From contig WJJB01000182.1 of the NCBI GenBank assembly GCA_014729935.1, positions 1 through 9,736 on the forward strand: a stretch of 9,736 nucleotides of DNA. Reading direction: 5' to 3'. Made by a program: the position numbers and the translations under genes. Source of the stretch: Candidatus Bathyarchaeota archaeon. Its GTDB lineage: Archaea > Asgardarchaeota > Lokiarchaeia > Sigyniarchaeales > Sigyniarchaeaceae. The notes beneath the pieces are model-generated. The model was not told where the DNA came from, ran no database searches, and saw only the letters and a list, made by a program, of their open reading frames with translations. Shown here one piece after another: positions 5,801 to 9,736 of this stretch (its first letter is position 1; every line of letters starts with the position of its first letter).

Positions 5801-7443
5801 TAATGGTACACGCCCAAGTCCATGCCCGTTTCCTGATGACCAGGTTCGGCGCCCATGTAGATGGGAGTCATGTCCTCGGTTGCCGTGATGATCGCATCCG
5901 ACCTGTATAGTTCATAACTTGACGCACCTGCAGGTGTTGACCAATTCACCCAATATGTTCCATTGGTGTTTGGCGAGATGATGGACTCGATAATTGGCAC
6001 GTCCAACGTGCCCGTCACGTTCACCTCGATGCAATTAGATTGGAGGGAATCTCCCAATGTGACATTCGAGGCGACCACGGCGTAATAATATACCCCAGGG
6101 GAAATCCCTGTTTCATCATGCTGTGAAACTGCTCCCGTGTAGATTGGTGAGAGGGAGGACACATTGGTGATCGGGATCTCTTCCCTGTACAGCGAATAGC
6201 TATCTGCCTTGGCAACATCGTTCCAGTTGACAGTATAATTACCATCCACGTCTTCTCCAACGGGATCAAGCACGGGTGGTTCAGGGGGTACGATGGTGTG
6301 GTATGCCTGCAAGAACATGTTTTCCGAGAACCCATTGATGTCCGATGCTCCCGAGGCGTAGATGGTGTCTCCCGAGCCGTGGATTGCATGAATCCTAGAC
6401 CAATAGCCTGCTTGAACCCTTCCTGATATCACGTCGTTAAACACGCCTTCTTTGGAATATTTCACCAGAACCGGCGTTGGATCATTTCCGAAGGAGGACG
6501 TGGACGTATACCCACCCACGTACACGTAGGTGCTATCAATCCAGAGCGAGCTCCCGAAATCATAATTTCCAGAATCCCAGATTCGTTCCCACGCGAGGTT
6601 CCCCCCTGTGTCATATTTCCTGATTCTCAAGTCGTCCCCGTAGGCATATGACGTGTACACGTGTTCCCCGTTGCTCCACAATCCACATATGTCCAAGTAT
6701 GACGTGGCAGGAAATGATCTTTCCCAATCCATGGTCCCATCTAGATCCCACTTGGAAAGGTACAGGTTTCCCGAGTTATGCAATAAAAGGTATGCTGAAG
6801 TGTCATTGCACCACGTATTCTTTACTCCCCTGTAGCTACTCGTGACAGTCTTCGTCCAGATCACCGATCCATTGGACTCGTGGATTTTATAAAAGCGAGC
6901 CACATTGGAACCCTGCTGCCTAAACCCGCAAGCGTACAGGTAATCCCCGTCGCCAAATATCGCCCGTCCAAGGTAAATGCTGCTGTCAAAGGTGCTATCC
7001 CATATGATATTCCCTGCAAGATCCCACTTGACCACGAGCATGCTCGTCCCTTGCGTACCAACAGTATACAGGTTCATGCCGTTAGACCAGATATCCTCCA
7101 CCGTTTCATCCGCGGGGGTCGCGTACTTGAATGCTTCAATGAATGTACCGTTATTTTTCCAATATTTCCTGATTTCAAAATCATCGTGCCCCGTGAGATT
7201 CATTACCAGTCGAGTGATATACACGTATTCATCCTGGCACCAGACGCTGGTTCCTGGATCGTTCCCTGGTCCCACGACCTTATAATCAAATGATAACGTG
7301 CTTTCTCCAATTTTATTCCCCGGATGGTATCCTCGTCTCTCCATGCTCGAGAAACCAATAGCGATACTCGCCAAGGTGCAAGCAACCACCACCGAAGCGA
7401 GAAGACATTGTTTTTCCTTAGCAATTCTCATCATCATCATCAT
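2848..7443 (-). CDS. Surface-anchored caspase-like (C14) multidomain protein
   Basis: The 1531-residue protein has a clear domain order. Residues 1-33: signal sequence (K/R, then a hydrophobic stretch). About 62-385: beta-propeller with repeated W-x-N-G, Y-x-x-G and L-x-K-W-D-x-x-G-N-x-x-W motifs. 387-942: six FN3-like repeats. 960-1262: caspase-like domain with dyad His1045 (FFFFFSGHGG) and Cys1176 (MIDACHSGG), a SACQSSE segment (1194-1200), and a DHDTNGD calcium-type loop (1224-1230). 1376-1490: five TSP3-like DxDGDG repeats. 1503-1525: IPGF membrane anchor followed by RKR. About 35 N-glycosylation sequons fit an exported protein. Both dyad residues are present, so a working cysteine protease is expected; C14 enzymes cleave after Arg/Lys or Asp, and the specificity here is unknown. 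The N-terminus is five consecutive ATG codons; GAGATGA just upstream could serve as ribosome site. Adhesion or processing of extracellular proteins is inference. Confidence 0.88.
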   Translation of the reverse strand: MMMMMRIAKEKQCLLASVVVACTLASIAIGFSSMERRGYHPGNKIGESTLSFDYKVVGPGNDPGTSVWCQDEYVYITRLVMNLTGHDDFEIRKYWKNNGTFIEAFKYATPADETVEDIWSNGMNLYTVGTQGTSMLVVKWDLAGNIIWDSTFDSSIYLGRAIFGDGDYLYACGFRQQGSNVARFYKIHESNGSVIWTKTVTSSYRGVKNTWCNDTSAYLLLHNSGNLYLSKWDLDGTMDWERSFPATSYLDICGLWSNGEHVYTSYAYGDDLRIRKYDTGGNLAWERIWDSGNYDFGSSLWIDSTYVYVGGYTSTSSFGNDPTPVLVKYSKEGVFNDVISGRVQAGYWSRIHAIHGSGDTIYASGASDINGFSENMFLQAYHTIVPPEPPVLDPVGEDVDGNYTVNWNDVAKADSYSLYREEIPITNVSSLSPIYTGAVSQHDETGISPGVYYYAVVASNVTLGDSLQSNCIEVNVTGTLDVPIIESIISPNTNGTYWVNWSTPAGASSYELYRSDAIITATEDMTPIYMGAEPGHQETGMDLGVYHYVVVARGAGAQSPLSEEVTVSVEDVPSVTTMNTLSSPSHDGSFWVSWNSSPGATGYDLYKNTSSFSSTSGLSPIYSGPSLSYFQSGLDVGEYFFAVVARNSSGESGLSDCVSINCTVPDAPASMTFGNVDIAGNFEVSWDGVTGAISYKLFRDTTFITNVSILIPVFNGGPTSHVESGLPAGTYFYRVVATGPLGDSVPSPCENITLSPPGNLTINPLPTTNIGGNYTVNWTSANLGVTYQLYRSESQISDVSGLTPLYNGSDTHFTFIGDSIGTHYYAVVAWNPFGNSNLSNCESINVYHLPDAPILHQPPSPDVDGNYTISWEPVPLASSYCLYRAPVTITNVSSLAPIYNGTNTFLEDVISTWTTNYYVVVASNGTGNSSLSNCIKVISGPIENVTTRDDSLWGKSQVAPDNISNIYAVIVGVSDYSGFLWDLSYCDDDAWDMESFLTNYYCVPSDNIMTLVNTQATNASISDAITTTAGLMGENDTFFFFFSGHGGGQLGGGGLRTENDGFNHIPLTISQPGASRMKVNINGISFGETVYVEDGRHGGICDILTSNGESEWVYTDQLKVYTDIGDSATLFQYEWDDYMPPYEIYPTDHENVIQTSHLDALLDHVPGKTICMIDACHSGGFVTHASGANRIVLSACQSSELSIEGSAYQNGLFTWEFQRVWNMDHDTNGDLALSLEEIFSDLYDRTVAESTSIGYPYHPQMSDGIAGETNLKPTSGIINYTFTKNGNASLNITQAGAGFANRLCAYYDIAGEQYMIVSNDTGILPSDGTALLEYTAPGGGFTTDGVAITLESRYGKDLSITHSYQLTLLAFSNITDSDGDGLTDQQEFFMALNPWNQDTDGDGMHDGFEMTHGLSVFCDDAGLDLDGDGLSNGEESANGTDPNDIDTDGDGLNDYNELETHGTDPTNADSDGDGHDDGAEIIEGTDPMDDQDYPGKPDSTNKIPGFWLLPLFTLAGIATVVIFSRKRCVHG
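2974..3318 (-). repeat. TSP3-like calcium-binding repeats
   Basis: This encodes five copies of a D-x-D-G-D-G-h-x-[DN]-x-x-E unit (residues 1376-1490 of the protease protein): DSDGDGLTDQQE, DTDGDGMHDGFE, LDLDGDGLSNGEE, DTDGDGLNDYNE and DSDGDGHDDGAE. In the thrombospondin-3 repeat family such units bind calcium and form a stiff stalk, here between the catalytic part and the membrane anchor. Confidence 0.85.
4618..6285 (-). repeat. Six tandem fibronectin-III-like repeats
   Basis: Residues 387-942 of the protease protein. The core tryptophans fall at 407, 501, 594, 686, 778 and 871, a spacing of 92-94 residues. Each unit repeats G-N-Y-T-V-N-W, Y-x-L-Y-R, LxPIYxG, G-x-Y-Y-Y-x-V-V-A and an S-x-x-S-x-C ending. 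The insert ITNVSSLxPIY is shared closely by repeats 1 and 6, and partly by 4, which suggests internal duplication. Confidence 0.82.
7429..7443 (-). repeat. (ATG)5 microsatellite forming the start codons
   Basis: Five consecutive ATG codons begin the protease gene. Any of them could be the start. Slippage would change the number of methionines but not the frame. Confidence 0.85.
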
Positions 7444-7479
7444 CTATCATCTCTTCGAATCATATCACTTCTGTCCTGC

Positions 7480-7650
7480 CTAATTCCATTGGATATCAGC
7501 AATTAAAGAACACGCGACAATCATATAACTATTGGCGTTCTCGACGTCTCTGTTTAACATGGAATGCATCCTCTTGGCAAGCAAATCTTTCGTTGCATTG
7601 CTCAGGAGCTCGTCGAGTTTTTCAATGACAAATTCCAAGGTAGCTTGCAC
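7480..7650 (-). CDS. Possible 56-residue small protein upstream of the protease gene
   Basis: From a GTG at 7650-7648 to a TAG at 7482-7480, the frame encodes a 56-residue, mostly helical and charged peptide including LEFVIEKLDELLSNATKDLL and later NANSYMIVACSLIADIQWN. Its codon choice resembles the neighbouring genes, and it ends 36 nt before the protease start on the same strand. An internal ATG at residue 29 is another start. I recognise no family, and there is no signal peptide or cysteine pattern. Against it: no convincing ribosome site; the only TATA-like sequence just upstream (7654-7661) is too close to the GTG and better placed for the transporter on the other strand; and a plus-strand frame overlaps it. 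It may be real, a remnant, or chance. Confidence 0.35.
   Translation of the reverse strand: MQATLEFVIEKLDELLSNATKDLLAKRMHSMLNRDVENANSYMIVACSLIADIQWN
7501..7508 (-). promoter_or_regulatory. Candidate TATA box for the protease gene
   Basis: On the minus strand this reads CTTTAATT, 58-65 nt before the first ATG. It would give a leader of roughly 36 nt. Another AT-rich candidate, TTATATGA, lies at about 7522-7529. Both lie inside the possible small gene. Confidence 0.3.
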
Positions 7651-7653
7651 GGG

Positions 7654-7661
7654 TATTTAAT
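7654..7661 (+). promoter_or_regulatory. Candidate TATA box for the transporter gene
   Basis: TATTTAAT lies 36-43 nt before the ATG at 7697. The predicted start of transcription near 7683 leaves a leader of only about 14 nt, with little room for a ribosome site. This agrees with the weak GAGGG further upstream and is common in archaea. Confidence 0.45.
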
Positions 7662-7696
7662 TCCGAATCGAGCCAATCTGAGGGTTCTCAAGTCCA

Positions 7697-9034
7697 ATGG
7701 AACAATACCAAGATTTCTTGCTGGTGATGACGTTGCTTGCCATTGCAGCTGCAGTGGGAACTTTTAGCATCAAGCATTTTAAGGTATATTATATTCCAGT
7801 CGCTTTCTTGGCCACGTTAACCATTATCGTATTGTATATCTCAAAGCCTCCAGGCATACCCGACGGAATGGCATCAATCGTTGACTTCATTGAATTTGAC
7901 ACGCTAATATTGATGTTCTCGATGGAAATCATCACTAGGATAGCGGAGAAAGAACGCGTCTTCCAATATTTGGCCATCAAGCTGGTCCGAGCGTCAAAGG
8001 CAAATCCACGCGTCTTGTTTTATGCCATGAACTTGGTTGCTGCATTCTTTGCCTCCATCATCTCGGGAGTGATGGTGGCAATTATCTTCATGCCACTTGT
8101 TATCCGGGTGGTCATGGTCTTGGATATGGACCCTGCGCCTTTCTTATTCGGTCTCTTGTTTTCCATCAATTTAGGCTGCTTGTTGACCCCCGTGAAAAAC
8201 ATCATCATAAGCACGACGGCTGCATCTGTCGTCACTGGTGGTGAGGGCACGCTTACCATCTTATTTTACCTGCAACATGTCTGGTTGTTTTTTTTCATCG
8301 CATGGGGCGTTACCATGATAATCCTTGATGCAACCATGATACGGAACCATGTTGTTGTACCAGATAGCACAATAAGGACCATATTGGAGATCTTGAGTGG
8401 TAGGATCGTGATGGATAAAGAACACAGGAAACGCTTTTACAGTTTACTCGTCCTTACCATTTCAATGTTCATTGCCATCAATCTCACGTCAAGCGCGGCA
8501 CTGGTGGCATTAGCATGTGCCATGATTCTCACGATTTCGAGCAAAACGAAATTCAAGCGGATCCTAAAATCGGTGGAGTGGGAGTTCCTGATGTATACCG
8601 CAACCATGTTCATTCTCGTCGGTATCCTTGGCAAGTTGGAGTTCATCGAGGTGATATCCAGTGGTCTTGCAAGCCTCACGGGGGGCAAACCACTTGTCGG
8701 TGTCTTGATGCTTTATCTCATTTCATTTGCATTTTCTTCCTTCCTCACCAGCGGAACCGTGTCACTCTTGTTCGTACCCATCGTGACCACCATGGCTGCA
8801 TCTGGGCAGTTTTCATCAGTCCCGGTGCCATTACTAGTGGGATTGATCCTCAGTACCAATCTTGGGGGTAATATCACTCCTTATGGTTCATCATTCACGT
8901 TACTCGTGCTGGAAAAAATCGAAACGCAGGTCATCGATGGGTTTTCTTTCAAGGCTATTTTCAAGCTGGACGTGAAGCTTGGGACTCTTCAATTTCTCAT
9001 GGGGTTTACTTTCTTGGTACTCACGTCGCTATAG
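7697..9034 (+). CDS. ArsB/NhaD-like ion transporter (IT superfamily)
   Basis: This is a 445-residue membrane protein with about 11-12 hydrophobic segments in two halves joined by a charged loop (about 215-247). Each half has the ion-transporter-superfamily pattern. First half: FDTLILMFSMEII (67-79), then a helix with a break (112-136), then a hairpin-like SINLGCLLTP (156-165). Second half: VEWEFLMYTATMFILVGIL (293-311), SSFLTSGTVSLLFVPIV (347-363) and STNLGGNITPYGSS (386-399). The NLGGN-x-T-P-x-G-S motif is typical of the ArsB, NhaD and P-protein branch. Family members export arsenite, exchange Na+/H+, or move organic anions; the substrate cannot be assigned. No ArsR, ArsA or other ars gene is nearby, so arsenite is not supported by context. 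The start is the first ATG after the TATA box; an ATG at residue 11 is the alternative. Confidence 0.82.
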   Translation: MEQYQDFLLVMTLLAIAAAVGTFSIKHFKVYYIPVAFLATLTIIVLYISKPPGIPDGMASIVDFIEFDTLILMFSMEIITRIAEKERVFQYLAIKLVRASKANPRVLFYAMNLVAAFFASIISGVMVAIIFMPLVIRVVMVLDMDPAPFLFGLLFSINLGCLLTPVKNIIISTTAASVVTGGEGTLTILFYLQHVWLFFFIAWGVTMIILDATMIRNHVVVPDSTIRTILEILSGRIVMDKEHRKRFYSLLVLTISMFIAINLTSSAALVALACAMILTISSKTKFKRILKSVEWEFLMYTATMFILVGILGKLEFIEVISSGLASLTGGKPLVGVLMLYLISFAFSSFLTSGTVSLLFVPIVTTMAASGQFSSVPVPLLVGLILSTNLGGNITPYGSSFTLLVLEKIETQVIDGFSFKAIFKLDVKLGTLQFLMGFTFLVLTSL

Positions 9035-9038
9035 CCCG

Positions 9039-9043
9039 AAAAA
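9039..9043 (-). terminator. Short T-tract after the histidine kinase gene
   Basis: On the minus strand TTTTT lies 32 nt after the kinase stop codon, inside the 41-nt gap shared with the convergent transporter gene. It is a weak archaeal terminator. Confidence 0.35.
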
Positions 9044-9075
9044 GGTTAAATTGCATGAATTAGGTTCAAAATCAC

Positions 9076-9736
9076 CTACTCGGGGCTTTCTTCAACCAAG
9101 GAATCAATTGGAATGCTGATAGTGAACTTTGATCCCTTCCCCCTTCCATCGGAATCAGCAGTTATGCTACCACCGTGCTGCTCAATGATATTTTTCGTAA
9201 TATAAAGACCAAGTCCTGTGCCCTCGGTGATAATATCCATGCCTTTCCCGTATCGCTCAATCTTGCCAAAAAAGGAGAATAATTGATCGATTTCTTCTTT
9301 AGTGAGTCCAACACCGGTATCCTCCACGATGATGGTGACTTGGCTGCCATTTTCAGGTATCTCGCTGTAGATGTAAATTGAACCTCGAGGTGGGGTGTTT
9401 TTCACGGCATTGCTTACCAGGTTTGAAAGTACTTGCTCGAAGCGAATTTTGTCCACGCGCACCTTGAAACCATCTGGAATATCGATCTCAATGCTCAAGT
9501 CTCGGGATTCTATCTGGAACGAGTGCTCTTGTATGGTTCTCATGATCATCCCTCCAAGATCGTTTAATTCCTTGTTTATATCGATCATGTCGCTATTTAA
9601 GCGAAGGATGTCCAAGAGATTTTCTACCAATTGCTGCAATCGTATGCCGCCATTTTCAACCACCTTGAGCAAGTCATATGCTTTATCGTTGAAGTTATCG
9701 CCGTAAAACTGCATCAGCAGGTTGATGGCGCTGATC
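9076..9736 (-). CDS. Sensor histidine kinase, C-terminal part
   Basis: 219 residues are visible; the N-terminus is beyond the right edge. The first residues (ISAINLLMQF) and the helix ending LVENLLDILRLNS are the end of a HisKA dimerisation domain; the phosphoacceptor histidine would lie a few residues outside the window. The HATPase_c domain is complete: N box EQVLSNLVSNAVKNTP, G1 box VEDTGVGLTKEEI, F box LFSFFGKIER and G2 box TEGTGLGLYITKNIIEQHGG. All ATP-binding motifs look intact, so an active kinase is expected, though sensor domains and signal are unknown. No receiver domain follows, and no response regulator is in the window. The gene converges on the transporter with a 41-nt gap, so they are not cotranscribed. 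The protein ends SLVEESPE. Confidence 0.92.
   Translation of the reverse strand, partial: ISAINLLMQFYGDNFNDKAYDLLKVVENGGIRLQQLVENLLDILRLNSDMIDINKELNDLGGMIMRTIQEHSFQIESRDLSIEIDIPDGFKVRVDKIRFEQVLSNLVSNAVKNTPPRGSIYIYSEIPENGSQVTIIVEDTGVGLTKEEIDQLFSFFGKIERYGKGMDIITEGTGLGLYITKNIIEQHGGSITADSDGRGKGSKFTISIPIDSLVEESPE

Noticed and set aside
1211..7443. A caspase-LRR operon resembling an innate-immune or cell-death module
   Set aside because: The LRR gene and the protease gene are on opposite strands and converge, with a gap and a terminator between them. The protease is exported, while the LRR protein has no signal peptide, so they would sit in different compartments.
7564..7767. 67-residue plus-strand reading frame before the transporter
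   Set aside because: It runs 70 nt into the transporter gene in another frame and contains the transporter's probable TATA box. The end of its translation is cysteine-rich nonsense.

Overview
The window looks archaeal. Evidence: two tRNA genes that only fold after removal of introns, neither encoding CCA; T-rich 3' ends and TATA-like boxes in place of bacterial promoters; and a large secreted protein ending in a PGF-type C-terminal anchor. The leucine-rich repeat protein, with its short N-terminal module leading into repeats of the LxxLPxSIGNLxSL type, resembles proteins I know from Asgard archaea (Promethearchaeota). I offer Asgard as the likely group, not a certain one; no rRNA or marker protein is present to settle it.

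Layout from left to right. Positions 1-126 hold the start of a TnpB (IS200/IS605 family) on the minus strand, overlapping the last 37 codons of a broken TnpA. Positions 230-600 hold no intact gene, but contain a possible decayed minus-strand reading frame and two hairpins that could belong to the element's end. A tRNA pair follows on the plus strand: tRNA-Thr(GGT), with a 24-nt intron in the D arm, and elongator-type tRNA-Met(CAT), with a 59-nt intron in the anticodon loop. A plus-strand LRR gene (14 repeats of 23 residues) comes next. It converges on a 1531-residue minus-strand protein made of a signal sequence, a beta-propeller, six fibronectin-III-like repeats, a caspase-like (C14) protease domain, calcium-binding TSP3-type repeats and a C-terminal membrane anchor. 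The 390 bp between these two genes hold only broken minus-strand reading frames and a poly-T terminator. A possible 56-residue gene sits just upstream of the protease gene. Then come a plus-strand ArsB/NhaD-like membrane transporter and, convergent with it, the C-terminal part of a sensor histidine kinase cut by the window edge.

The genes alternate in strand and most have their own promoter-like sequence, so this is not one operon. The main unit of interest is the surface-anchored, probably calcium-dependent caspase-like protein. The histidine kinase and transporter fit membrane sensing and transport, but nothing here links them to the protease. The tRNA neighbourhood carries transposon debris, a common situation for tRNA loci.
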